Source: Phragmites australis
Lineage: Eukaryota > Streptophyta > Magnoliopsida > Poales > Poaceae
Direction of reading: 5' to 3'
Length of the DNA: 64,000 nucleotides
NCBI RefSeq assembly: GCF_958298935.1
Contig: NC_084922.1
Coordinates: forward strand, 46,287,958-46,351,957
Each line of letters starts with the position of its first letter. Within the stretch, counting starts at the first letter, position 1. Of the stretch, positions 36,700 through 48,767 are shown in pieces. A model generated the notes under the pieces. The model did not search any database. It saw nothing but the letters and a program-made list of their open reading frames with translations, and was not told where the DNA came from. A program made the translations under genes and the position numbers.

Positions 36700-37575
36700 C
36701 CTACGCAACGCTTGTTGATACTTAACCACTTGAATAGATGCTCCATCGCAATACTTCTCAAGTTAATTAATGTCGTCCGCTCGTAACCGCTCTTGCCCTT
36801 CCTCCAGGTAACTTACCACTCGTGGTGATCCGAACTATAACTCAGTCGGGAGTACTGCCTCTGCTCCATAAACTAAGAAGAATGGTGTTTCACCAGTGAC
36901 CCTGTTAGTCGAAGTGACTACTATTATTCATAATTATCTGATGCAAAATACTGAATTGAGTAATTATACTCCTCATGAACTTCTTAGCCACGGGTTCGAC
37001 CTCAATTCACTTAGTGAAAGTGTCAGTAGCCATGAATAAGAACTTATAAACACCTTGGGCACTTGGGAATGGTCCTAGGATATCCAAGGTCCAGATGGAG
37101 AAGGGCCAAGAAAGAGGGATTGTTTACAGAGCTTGGACAAGTCGAGTGTTTTGTCTTCCGAAAAATTAGTAGCTCTAGCACTTTTTGACTAGATCAAAAG
37201 CATACTGGTGGGAAGTCGTCCAATAGAATCCTTAGCGAAAGCTTTTTCGACCAAGGTGTGGTAAGACGCATGATTACCACACATGCCTTTGTGGATATCG
37301 AGCAATATTTTATTGTCCTCTTCCCACGTGATGCACTTAATCAAGAATCTGTTACTCTCTTTTTAATAAAGCTTGTCGTTTACCAAAGCATAGAGCCTAC
37401 AGTTATGAGCAATTTTCTCTTTAGATGCATCATCATTAGAGATGTCTCGACCTTTGAGATAAGCTTGGTACGGAGTTATCCAAGTTGGTTTGTGTTCGAG
37501 TAGTGCAGCATCCGTATTTGTGGGTTCTGCCTCACTGACTGGACTAGACTGTTGGTCGAGTTGGGCAGCATCCAT
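36700..37575 (-). pseudogene. Integrase remnant of the Tat-type element
   Basis: On the minus strand, 37575-37363 reads W-ITPYQAYLKG..., the usual pre-integrase spacer. Past a stop it continues with LLDIHKGMCGNHASYHTLVEKAF, the H-x-G-x-C-G-x-H zinc-binding (HHCC) region of Ty3/gypsy integrase. Further toward 36700 only scattered recognisable segments remain. Multiple stops; no full DDE core. Confidence 0.65.
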
Positions 37576-37642
37576 TCATCGAACTATCGGGACAACATGA
37601 TTTGAGGAATTTCTCAATGAAGACTCCTACAGGTACCAGAGC

Positions 37643-38131
37643 TTAGGAAGAAGCGAGTATAGCTAGTTCATCTGCACCGGAGTTGTCACTCCTCCTGATG
37701 TGTGTTACTTCTAACCCTTCAAATTTTTGCTCGAGCTTTCGCACCTTGTTCAGATAAGTTGCCATATTGTCTTCTGAGCACTGGTACCCCTTTTGTACTT
37801 GATATACGACTAGTTGCGAGTCCCCTTTCATGGGAAGTTGTCTGATTCCAAGTGATTCAGCTATGTGGAGCCTGTTTGCTAGTCCAATGATGGTCTTAAT
37901 GATTAATTCCAAATAATCATTGTCGGCATCAAAGGTAAGCTTCTCTGTATGAAAGTTGTCGGGCATACCAAATATAACTGGCAACTCGATCTGGCCCAGG
38001 GGCATAGTCGATGAGTTGGGAGTTATGTCATGAAAAGGCTCGACTCCCGCCTTAAGCTTCGATCTCTGGACTCCTATCTTGTCTAGGGTCTTGGCGAAGA
38101 TAAGGTTAAGCGAACTACCCCTGTTAACCAA
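37643..38131 (-). pseudogene. Protease joined to RNase H; reverse transcriptase deleted
   Basis: A 162-codon frame begins with a retropepsin segment, VNRGSSLNLIFAKTLDKIG, in which Asn-Arg replace the usual Asp-Gly of the D-G-S active site. It continues GQIELPVIFG. After about 75 residues it passes directly into RNase H sequence: LHIAESLGIRQLPMKGDSQLVV, then THIRRSDNSGADELA. In an intact element several hundred residues of reverse transcriptase lie between. The frame therefore records an internal deletion that kept the reading frame. Confidence 0.75.
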
Positions 38132-38245
38132 GGTTCAGGAAATTTTGATGTTGAGGATAGTCGGTTGGACCACGACCAGATATCGACCAGGGTGTGAAAC
38201 TGTAGCTAGCTGATCAACTTGATTGAAGGTGATCGAAACCTCCGA

Positions 38246-40176
38246 TCACTTGAGGTATCGACTAGGCCCAGCCAGAGCCAAATTGATCTCTCGTTTGACC
38301 GCCTTGTTCTGCCTCTTAGATTCATACGCGGTGGATCCTCTGAAGATGTGTGCTAGATTTTGGTCAGCCTCGTGGAATTCGAGCTCATCACCATTAACGT
38401 TTAGCTTGGCCTGTTTGTTGTTATACTCAGCAACAACGACCATGAGCTTTTCATTGACCTTCTTTTTGATGACATGGCATTCGTCGAAGTCATGTTGGCT
38501 GGTCCGATGAATAGGACATCACTTCCCTCCACCTCAACTTAGGCCTTTGTTATCCTAGTGTTGTATGATTTGCTCCTGTTGACCGCAGCTATGGTCGTAT
38601 CTAGACCCTTGCGCTTGTCGCTGGGTTTGTTCTTCTTCCCCGTGTTCTTTGAGGATTCAGGCTTGTCCTTTCCAGATTAAGGGTTCTTGGCATTAACTGG
38701 GCTTCTGCTTGCTTTGCACACTTGTCGGCCAACTTGAAGATCTCTTGACCTTATAGATCTTCTGAGTAGCCATCTTCCCGAGCAGATCCATGTCCTGGAT
38801 GCCTTGCTTGAAGGTGATGATGACTGACTCATCGGAGATGTCCAAGATCGTATTATGCCTATCATGACCAGCGAATGAAATCTCAGAGTGATTCGTCCTC
38901 ACCCTGGTGCAGCTGATGGAGATCGTTCTCCATTCCTGGACGTTCGAATGTGCCTTGGATGTTGGCTATGAATTGCGCCTTTAACTTGGACCACGATCGG
39001 ATCAAGTTAGGAGGGAATTTCAACAACCAAGACCTGGTAGGTCCATCGAGCGCGGTCAGCAGATAATTGGTCATTACCTTGTTGTCACTGTCCACTATTC
39101 GAATAACTGTGGTATAGATTTGTAATCACTCGTTGGGGTTGATCTTCCCATCATCTTTTGGATCGGACCCGCCTTAAACTTCCTGGGCCATTGTATCGAC
39201 CAAAGCTCATGTACAAAAGTTTCACAGCCTCTTTCAAAATCTTCAGAAGGAGGTTGGGGGGGGGGGACTATCACGCGTGCCTTCGAGCAGGAAAGTTACA
39301 TCGACTATCTCATCCTAGAGATCTGCGATTGTAATAACGGCGGTCGTCCTGACGGTGTTCCTCACAGCGGTTGTCTATTACTGTACGTAGATCATGCCGA
39401 TAGCGATGAATACGATTCCTCGTGTCTTATTGGTTCCTATGTCTATGGGTAGAATAATTACAGTTTAGCCCGCAAAGCGGTGCTTGGGCTTGATCACCCA
39501 AACATCCCGCCTGGAATCCCTCGACTTGGGGATGCTCACGTCTGTGGCTCCTCGAGCCGACAAATTACCGACTGGGGCGCCTAGAGTTGCTAGGATTGTT
39601 CGCTCGAGCAGCTTGGATATGGACCGCATCGAGTAGGGTCCTAACCTAATTAACCATAGGGGTTAAGGGATTAGTTGGATCTAACTCAGAAAGGGATCTT
39701 ATAATTAGATGGGCTTCCTAGATATTAGCATCTGGAGTGTTGAAATCATCACTACCCAGAATTGGTTGTGGTCGAGACGATGCTACTCCGTAGTTGCTAT
39801 TCTGAGTGAGCTCATTCCTCGATGCTTGAGCTACTAGCGGTGGAGGTGTGCTCATCGGAAGTTGTTGTTGAAGGTCAGGAGGTACCTGACCTCCGGCGGT
39901 CCATTGATGGAGAGTTATGTTAGGGACACATAAGGCTCCAGCCGCAGATGTCTCTAGTGGTATATTGTCGGCAATGCCGACACCATGAGTGGCGGTTACT
40001 GCTGCTAGATCCTCGGCAATTTCTGTGTCATTGTTTACCACGGTGTTTGGATTTACCGCCATTGGGTCAATAAGTGGGATATCGGCTCCTCTGGCCATGA
40101 ACACAAATCGATCTGTTCGGCTGCTTTGGCTAGCGATATAGTCATCATCGCCACCTTCATCGTTGTCGGTGTCCAT
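38246..40176 (-). pseudogene. Gag remnant of the Tat-type element
   Basis: Minus-strand frames 40176-39718 and 39095-38693 include DRFVFMARGADIP and LTALDGPTRSWLLKFPPNLIRSW..LKAQFIANIQGTFERPG. The latter is the conserved gag block of grass Ty3/gypsy elements (W-L..LPP..I.SW..L...F...F.G). The frames are separated by stops and shifts. A poly-G run lies at 39257-39266. Confidence 0.75.
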
Positions 40177-40465
40177 TCACTCGAGAATATTAGGCTCCTT
40201 GGGATCCCACTAGAGATGTTCCACCCCACGGTATGTGTCCAATGGCCTAGACTCGATAATACCAGCGCAGATCAGTTCACCTTGATGGTCCCAGCAGAAG
40301 ACCATAGTTCCGAATGCGATCTCCGATCCAACTAGGGGCGATTCGAGGGTGATCATTGTTGATCCAAAGTGGTCATAGAAGCCAACGTCAGAGAATCTGG
40401 TGCCGATGTGCACTCAAGATATAGTCGATTCTGAAAAGCAGAAGACCCCTATCTGGCACGCCAAC

Positions 40466-41052
40466 TGTCGAGTATTTTTTCCTGACAATGTGTCCGGAAA
40501 TAAAAGGGTTATCTTTGTGTATCAAAGATCGAACATGAAGCGAGACACACACGATGCATACAGAATTGGGCCTCTAGTTGGAGTAATACCCTACATCTAG
40601 TGTGGATAATTATGTGTATGTATTCACTCGAGTACAGACAATGTGGTTAACCTATTACAAGAAGTAGATCGGATCTAGTCTAACTTAAAGCTAAAGTCGC
40701 TGAGTTCCTCCTACTCTAAGATCTTGATGTTTGCCTCCAATAGCCGAGAGAAAAAGCCTCCCGGGAGTCTAGGTCACCGTCTTATATAGGGGTGATGTAC
40801 TGCATCATATCCAGTAGTAGTCGATATGGAGTTCTTTTCCTTATCATATAAATATATAGATCTGTCCTGGATACTAGTTTTCTCGAGTTGGGTAAACAAT
40901 CGACATCTTCCTAGTATACACCTTCTGAATTTCGGACGTGTCAGGTACCACAGATTTGGTTCCATAATATCTAAAGTTATTAAGTATGCACACGGTATAC
41001 CCTGTTCACATATAATATATTATGTATATACTATATAGTTAGATATTCGATA
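40466..41052 (-). repeat. 5' LTR of the Tat-type element
   Basis: 587 bp, direct-repeat partner of 32310-32904. In sense orientation it ends AATACTCGACA followed by GTTGGCGTGCC. The start reads TATCGAATATC, a decayed TG. Confidence 0.8.
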
Positions 41053-41066
41053 AATCATGTAGAAGA

Positions 41067-41402
41067 AGAGATAGTTAAGGGCACATGTAGTGTGTGCAAA
41101 AAAAAGATAGTAAGTAAAAAATGATCTTAATATCCGATCTTATACATTATAAGAGGAAACTTAATATCTACAGTGCTATATCCGATATTTAAGCTTGAGA
41201 TCAGATCTCAAACAATAAAATATTATTTCCAAATTAATCCTTTCCTCCTCTCTTCACCATCAGTCCAATTCCACGAACCGAAGCCCTAATTTAGAGTCTA
41301 GTCTAGTCTCAAACGTAACACAAGCATATCTTAAACTATACTAATACGTGTGGACCTATTTTAAAGCTCATTAAGACTTTTAAACACTAGTGATGCCCTA
41401 GG
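41067..41402. mobile_element. Possible small MITE
   Basis: The ends AGGGCACATGTAGTGTG and the complement of AGGGCATCACTAGTGTT match at about 13 of 17 positions, enclosing AT-rich non-coding sequence. No TSD is evident. Confidence 0.3.
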
Positions 41403-44400
41403 CGGCAAAAAATTAAGAATCCAGCGTTGATCCACCGGGTCCATAGCAAATGACAACGTAAGACTCGGCACAGCTACCGATCCTCCACCAACGTCGAGTA
41501 GATCAGCAATATCTTTGCATTGGATTCTTGTAGCAAAAACACCACCTCCTTTATTTCCCAGAGAAAAACAAAGCTACTCCGCCTAGGATCCATTCCGTGC
41601 ATGCACGTTTGACTCCTGCCAGTGCATGGATCCGTTGTGTTTGCATCTGAAACAGTACTGAAGAAATACGGTACCAAGTGGTGCTTCTCTGAATAACTAG
41701 TTGCCAATCGGTCTACAGAAGTACCTGCCGATCGGCCCTGTACAGACACCTGATCGGTGGATTTTTGTTTTCACTCAAAGTGTATTGTTGTAAGCTGAAG
41801 AAATAGACAGAGCCAACTTATCCTCTTTACACCACCAAATAAACAATTTATAAAATTAGTTAAAAAACAATTTCGAAAATGGAAATTTGATCCTTTTGTA
41901 GTTACCTAGTAGCATTGGACACAAAAAATTGATCATAAACCAAAAAAAGATGATTAACATTGGTAAGCCAAAATCCAAAAGCCGAATTTGCACCTAACAA
42001 GAATATTGTTTCACTAAGGGGAGATTCTTGTTACCACGGAAACAAAATCAACAACAACCTAGAGCAAGAGTAGGCTATTCAGGTTGGAAACAAAACTCAA
42101 GTATTAGATCAATAACAGTTAGACCTATGGAAAAAGAAAATGGCAAAGCTCAAAAATTAAGTAAAGATGTTACAAATAACTGCATACACGTAGAGTTTTT
42201 TGCCACAATAATTTTTCCATATGTATTAGCTATGGGAAAAGAAATCTAACTACAAAGAACCATTAGATAGTTGCAATCTGATTTTCAAAATCTAATGTTG
42301 CTAGAAATTGGCAACAAAGCTTCAAATCTAGGAATTGATCTTGAACCAAGGAAAGAATAAAAAACTTCAAGGAGGAGGAGCCACACCTTGACTTCTTGAG
42401 TAGGAAACAACTACAAAAGTAGTAGGCATATAATTTGGCATTCATCTTTTTGTGTTCAGAAATCCACAAATTTTATTCACCATGTCCTCTGAAGAAGCCA
42501 AATATTGGGTAGCACAAACTAAAGGAAAACAAACAAAACAAATAAGCTGGAACACTCAGCACTGGGACACTCAATAACTATCAATCCGTCCTTTAAAAGG
42601 TGCTTAGCAAAACATAAGGATTAGCTGGCTATTCTCCACCAGAACCTGCAGTGAGAAGGCGTTACATTTCTTCTCACCATAAAACAATAGTGCAGCAGGA
42701 TGACTCTAGTGGTCTACCTAACAATAACTTCAACTAAATACATTGAAAAACTACTTCACTTACCTATTGAACAACATATGACACTAACTTTAGCAGGAAA
42801 CAGTAGACTAATGTAAGACAGACCACAATTGATTTTTTTAAATATTCAACAGCAACAGTGGAAGAGTGGACAACATAGCACACTATATTTGGAAGGCAAC
42901 AGTGGAGTAATGTGAAATCAAGATGCAGTTTTGAATCAAAGCTATGCTTCCTATCTATTATATGTACAATAGACACAAGCTTTGTTTCAAAACTAGGCAA
43001 TGATCGCTGGTGAAAATTTAAAAGAAATTGATAAGCAAAATTCAGCACCAAGGCTACTACTTCTGATACAGTACTTTACAAGCACTGATCTGGAAGTGGA
43101 GGAAATTTAGTATAATACAGAGGCATATCCTAGCCTGCAATTGTACATGCATGATCAAAATGCATAGGCAGACTAAAAGTCAGAGGAAAATGTGGCAAAA
43201 TGCAATGGCATACATACTTCACTATTCAGACTTGCAACAAGTTAGTAAGTTAAGACAATGAGCAAGCTATGAAACATCTAAATTTACAAATTGGTAATGG
43301 AAGGAGATATGGACAGGGCAATGACTAAACCTGTCAGAGTAGCTTATTATTTGCTCGTTCACATGATCAGATTGATGTATGTATCAGAAGTTTTTTTTTT
43401 AACCAAGATAAAACCCACTCGCTTGATGAAGAAGAAGTGGTGGCCCTCCACCAGTAGCCACCACCACACCCTACCTCTCCATCGGACACCTTCCGCCTCC
43501 TCCGCCAGGCAACACTGCTACCTCGTCGAACTCCGCCAGCACACCCTCTCGCCGAACTCTGCCACAAAGCCCACCCCCTCCTCGGACTTCGCCACCACGC
43601 CATCTCTAGACTCGAGCATGCCGCAAATCATGGGTGGAGGACACCTTTGCAATTGCCATCACACCTATCGTTGCAACACATGAAGTCCTTCGCACTTTTC
43701 AGACCCCCCCCCCTCTTAACCCTACCTTCATGTGAGAAAGGCGCCATAGGGAGGAGGGCTTGCATGCATAATGCATGCCAGGCTTCCAACTGGGCGATAC
43801 TAGCCAGTGGCGACCTGGAGGATTGCAATGGAGAAAAGGGGGATTAGGGAGGCTACGACGAGGTCGCGAATTTGGCTAGCTATAGCACAGTGGACATGGA
43901 TTAGACTAAGAGGAGAATGTGACGATGAGTTTGGTGACATGGAAGCGGTAGAGAGCTCGTGGATTACGCTAACGACGACGAGGACCCCTGGTGGAGGAGG
44001 TGGCTGGCCTTTTCCATCGCTTCGACGCTCCACTCGTGTCCCCCGTGCTCCCCTCAATAGCCTTATTGTCAAGCCTCAATCACAGGAGAATGAAGCCTCA
44101 TATGCCATCCCCTCATGCATGGAGGGGCACGGACAACACTGGAGCAGATCTACAACATATGATCTCATCGGAGTCGGGATGGTAGTAGAGTGAAGGAAGC
44201 TAGGCAAAGGTGGTGTGGATCTCGATGAGGATGCACAGACAATAGTGCGTAGAAGGGTGAGGGGATGGCAAAGATGAGAGGAGGCAATGGAGATGGTGAC
44301 TGCTAGGGTTAGGAGCAAGGGCGCCTAGGGTTTAGGGAGAGGTAAGGGATCGAGATTAGGGTTAGGCGTGAGAGAGGATTATGTTAGAGCTAGGAGAGGC

Positions 44401-44779
44401 ATGACGTTTTATTTAGTATTAGAATCACTATGTATGTTTTAAATAAGTAGAGATACAGAGTAATATCATATTACTACACTCTTTCAAATTTCAAATAGCT
44501 TGAAATTGTTTATAAGATATTAAGAAAAAAATAGAGAAAAAATAGAGTTGCAAACTTACCGATGCGGCGGCAAAAGTGGGAGCTAATTGGTCATACTTTC
44601 TAGCTCCGTTTCGTTTTCGTTTCCCGAGTACCCCAAGTCAGCATTTGCAGCTACGAACACCTGATGCTTCGAGTTAAAAAAAATACTAGTATCATCTTAT
44701 CCAGACACCTATTTCAAAATAAAGATGTTACTAACCGCTAATTAGAGGACGCTAGCTATAAGAAAACAACCGTGGTTTA
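41403..44779. other. Intergenic, no recognised gene
   Basis: AT-rich sequence (41760-43290) with no supportable gene. It is followed by a GC-rich stretch (43440-44340) whose overlapping frames on both strands are Ser/Pro/His- or Arg-rich low complexity. Single AGGGTTTAGGG and ATTAGGGTTAG motifs near 44325-44360 are isolated telo-box-like words, not an array. Confidence 0.4.
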
Positions 44780-44789
44780 TAGAATTGTC

Positions 44790-45242
44790 GGCAAATTTGG
44801 GAATTTAGACAACATACGTGACCGTATTTGCGAAAATAGACAACATGTCGACGTATTTGCAAATCTAGCACTCGTATTCGGTATCTCAAATACCGAAATT
44901 TGAATTTCGGAAACTGAAAATCCGAAAACACCGTATTCGGCAACTGAGGTGCCGAATACGGCCCACAGTGCCGTATTCGGCACCTCAGTTGCCGAATACG
45001 CCGGTCGACCGATTTGCCACCGATTTTGCTGCGTCGCATCAATCTCTTTTACGTCACATCAATCATTTTTCCCTTCCCTCCCGTGATGCTTTCGGCCGGT
45101 GCATGCATTTGTTGTTTTGGCGCCACACGCGGAGAGATCGCTGCTCTGCTGAATAAATTGAGGTCGCAGCAGCAGCAGAGCAGAAAAGGGAGAAGAGAAG
45201 GGAGCAGAGGAACGCGAGAAGCATCAGCAGAAGAGGAGCAAC
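44790..45242 (+). repeat. Left TIR with promoter and leader exon
   Basis: The outer 220 bp (to about 45005) match the complement of 53700-53921 closely, including the blocks TTTAGACAACATACG, GACAACATGTCGACGTATTTG and GCACTCGTATTCGGTATC. The inner part is more diverged: GATGCTTTCGG, then a purine-rich segment with CAG repeats. It ends at a splice donor, CAAC|GTAAGC, at 45242/45243. This donor pairs with an acceptor TTTAGCAG at 45828, giving a 586-bp AT-rich intron before the PMD ATG. The AT-rich part carries loose repeats of TTAGAGTACTTAG (45420-45660). Confidence 0.75.
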
Positions 45243-45908
45243 GTAAGCACTTAATTAGCTTTCGTACCGGTTAGTCCTTATATTACCTATTTAATACTTA
45301 GGTTAGTAATATTATTTAGAGTAATTAGCTTATTTGGTTAGTCCGTTTTGAAGTAGATTAGTTTTTCAAGAGTAGATTGTTTAATCCGTTCAATTACATT
45401 TTTTTAATTATATTAATTTGATAAATTAGAGTACTTTGATTATATAAATTAGATTATTTAATTACGTTATTAGAGTACTTAGAGTTTAATTAGAGTACTT
45501 AGTTTATTTAATTAGAGTACTTAGATTATACAAATTAGATTATTTAATTACGTTATTAGATTACTTAGATTAATTAATTAGAGTACTTAGTTTATTTAAT
45601 TAGATTAAATGAATTAAATTATTTGATAAATTAGAGTACTTAGATTAATTAATTACGATGCTTAGTTTGATTATATGAATTTGATTAGTCTATATAATTA
45701 TATTATTTAATTAGTTTGATATCATGAATTTCTTTCAACATTGTAATTAGATTGTGTCCTTAGTATAATTATATGAATGTCCTTATCCGGTAAAATTAGA
45801 AAAAATTACGTGTACCTTTGTTTAGCAGATACAATATTATAAAGCTTGTAATATATTCTAATTTGTTGTTCACCTATTTGTTGAACCATAAAGCCTTAAA
45901 TCATTATC

Positions 45909-48501
45909 ATGGCTCATGGTGGTCTTCCCGAGCTTCTTCAGCAGCGGTACGACGAGAACCATAGGGGAAGGATGATATTCACAGGACAACAGGTACCACG
46001 TTTATATGTGCTATTTCATTGGTACGAGAATTTTGAACTAACGCTGTACATGTATTGGATAACTCATGCAGTTGGGTCCGTTACGAGCCCGGAGTGTGCA
46101 CAAGATTAAGGAGTTGGACCCTCGATTCCACGAGCCACTCGCACGGGCGGGACTACTACCTTTCGCTCTCATGATGGCCGGAGCTCCCATGGAGGTCGGT
46201 GGTAGGACACCTCTCCCGGCAATTGATGAGGCACTGCTCACAGGTCTCGTCGACCGCTGGCGTCCTGAGACACACACTTTCCACTTTCCTTTTGGTGAGA
46301 TGGCAGTAACACTGCGGGACGTGGCCATGCTGACCGGGCTGCCAATAAGGGGTGCCCCGTTAATAGTTTCGCGACCCGCAAGGGAGCAGTGGAAGGGTTA
46401 TGTTGCAGATAGGTAATTATTTGTTATGTAATGCATTTAAAATATTACAGTGCTATTAAAGCGTCATTGACCATCTGCATCTTATAGGTTTGGTGTGCAA
46501 TACGACGGGAAGGATGCTGGCCTCTCCATGTCCTGGGTTCATGGGCTGACACAATTCGGTCCATGCCCACTGGATGCGGACGAGAATACACTTATGCAAC
46601 ACTATGAGGTGTACTTATACGTCCTGCTCGGAGGCATCATGTTCTGCAACACGGCAGGCGATTATGTCGTCCCACATATTGTATGGTTAGCAGCCCACCT
46701 CGCGTCACATCCTTATGAGCCTACATCTTACAGTTGGGGATCTGCAGTGTTGGCTGCAACCTACAGAGGATTGTGTGATGCAACCCAGCGAACAAAGAGG
46801 AAGGCAACCATTACAGGGTGCTTACATCTCTTACAGTTATGGAGTTGGGAGTACCTCCCGGTTTCCAGACCTTGGGTGCTCAAGTGCTACTACCCAGTTC
46901 ACATCTCTGATGGCATTGCAGATGACATAAGGCCAACGATGGGGTATCGGTGGATTCATGCCAGGCTAAGATGGAGTCAGCAGCAAGACCATGGTAACTA
47001 CTCCAGGGTGATAAGTGACCTGGACATCCTTAGCGCTGATCTAGTGGATTGGGATCCATGGCGTATGGCACGAGTAAAAGAAATTGCAGATGGTGGACTC
47101 CTGGCATCCTCTTGTAGCCGTGACGCAGACTTATGGTTGACCACATGCTTCTTGTTGTACATGAACTGCGTGGAAGTATATTCTTCAGAACGTGTACAGA
47201 GGCAGTTCGGGTACCGACAGGTGGTGCCTGTTCCAGCACCACGAGACGCCGGACGGGTGCACGAGTAAGTGTGTTATTGTATGTTGCCTTAGTACATTGG
47301 TTATCCATGTTAACAAATTATAACTGTTTATGTCACGTACAGGTGGAGCTCAAAGGGGGGCGGAGGCACGCAGGACTGGGCATCCAAGAATGCCGAGTAC
47401 ATACGGAGGTGGACAGAATCAGCTGCGGTGGATGTCATCATTACTGCTGGACAATACAACGAGGCCACGTACTGGGACTACCTTGCTTGGTACCGTCCGC
47501 GCACGCGTGCCACCTTACTCAGCGGACCTGTACAGCCGGGCCCCAGACCCTTCCCCGAGGATCGTGCCCGCCTACTTCATGTTGTGGTAAGTGATGCGTT
47601 ACTTATATTGGTTTTCTTTGGAAAATATGTGTATTACTGACATGTCCCTCATCTTATACAGACTGAAGAGGCGTATGAGATGCATACGCAAGCGGATCAA
47701 CCTTTTGGGGAACCAAGCAGGTCATCATCGCAGAGGGATCGTAACCCTCTCCGGGAGTACATGAGGACAAGAGGATCCCGCTTCCTAAACGCTATACGTG
47801 GTCTAGGTGGGTGTGCCCCGCAATGGAGGGGGTACGACCAACATGCCATGGACCCGTCTCGTGCCTCCCACAGCAGGCGGTCATCCAGTGCTCGTGAGGA
47901 ACCCGTCCGGTCAGAATCACGACATACATCTTCAGCTTCGGCGCGTCATGTCTCATGTTCCGGTGCTGAGGCCGAGGAGTGCACGCAGCCTCCTGCGCCC
48001 GAGCAGGTTACGCTGGGTTCACTAGCACCTCCGGCTACGATGACACCTCCGGCTGCAGCATCTACTCATCAGGAGGACGTCGTTGACTACACGCAGCAGA
48101 CCCCTTGCTGGAGCGACCCTAATGCTTTTGACTGGGGTGCTGCAATGCATGCGACCGCCACCTTCACTGATCTACTCGGCGGACAGTCCTCCCATGATCT
48201 CAATGAACCTGGAAGTTCACATTGGTACCAGCATGGCGAGCCTTCGGCACACTGGACTCCATCGGAGCACGTTCTAGGGCCGTCCACACTTCCGCACGAG
48301 GATCCTTCGGCATGGTACATGCAGAGCCGAGTAAGCGGGGTGGGATACACGTTCGGTGGGGTTCCCACAGGGCAGGCAGATGATGATGAAGATGACCAAG
48401 GGCACGCAAGGCAGGGGCCTGCGCAGGCTGCTGGGATGAGAGCCACACACCCGCCAGACGCTTACACGCCTGGAGATTGTGTGAGGCATCGTCGCCGTTG
48501 A
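45909..48501 (+). CDS. Plant mobile domain (PMD, MAIN-like) protein, MULE-borne
   Basis: Five exons: 45909-45992, 46072-46412, 46488-47264, 47343-47586 and 47662-48501, all GT-AG with matching phases. They give an intact 761-aa protein. The N-terminal part carries the PMD: LDPRFHEPLARAGL, then the FHFPFGEMAVTLRDVAMLTGLPI.G block, LYVLLGGIMFCNTAGD, then the WDYLAWYRPRTR closing motif. The last exon is a Ser/Pro/Gly-rich low-complexity tail ending HRRR. PMD proteins are related to Arabidopsis MAIN and MAIL1 (transposon silencing, meristem integrity), and the domain also occurs in transposons. Here it sits between MULE TIRs and reads from the left one. Its role in transposition is unknown. The ATG is the first after the predicted leader-intron acceptor. 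Confidence 0.88.
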
Positions 48502-48767
48502 GTAGCCAGGACAATTTGTCATGACACATGTATTATTGATTTTAATGTCGAGGTCATCCCTATTATGTCTTATTCACTGTATTGTTAATTTAAGAAATTC
48601 TCAGTACAGAGGAAACAATAGTAGTTGTAAAGCATAAGTAGCATGGAACCCGGTACAGAGGTTACACATAAAGAGCGAACAACAACAAACATTATCATGT
48701 ACGATACGCCTAAAGAACATAATATCATGCCTTAAGGGAATAAAATATATAGGGTTACAATAGATGC

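Larger units (their letters stand above)
32310..41052 (-). mobile_element. Degenerate Ty3/gypsy (Tat-lineage) retrotransposon
   Basis: Two LTRs in direct orientation (32310-32904 and 40466-41052) enclose minus-strand gag, protease, RNase H and integrase remnants in that order. Candidate 5-bp TSDs are AATAA (32305-32309) and AATCA (41053-41057). In the sense orientation the 5' LTR is the right one. Next to it lies GTTGGCGTGCCAGATAGGGG, the form usual for grass elements of this type. The RNase H resembles the extra archaeal-type RNase H of the Tat lineage, and the long 3' non-pol region also fits Tat. Reverse transcriptase is missing and all frames are broken, so it is inactive. Confidence 0.8.

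Noticed and set aside
44320..44365. Telomere-like AGGGTTTAGGG and ATTAGGGTTAG words
   Set aside because: Single isolated occurrences, not an interstitial telomere array.
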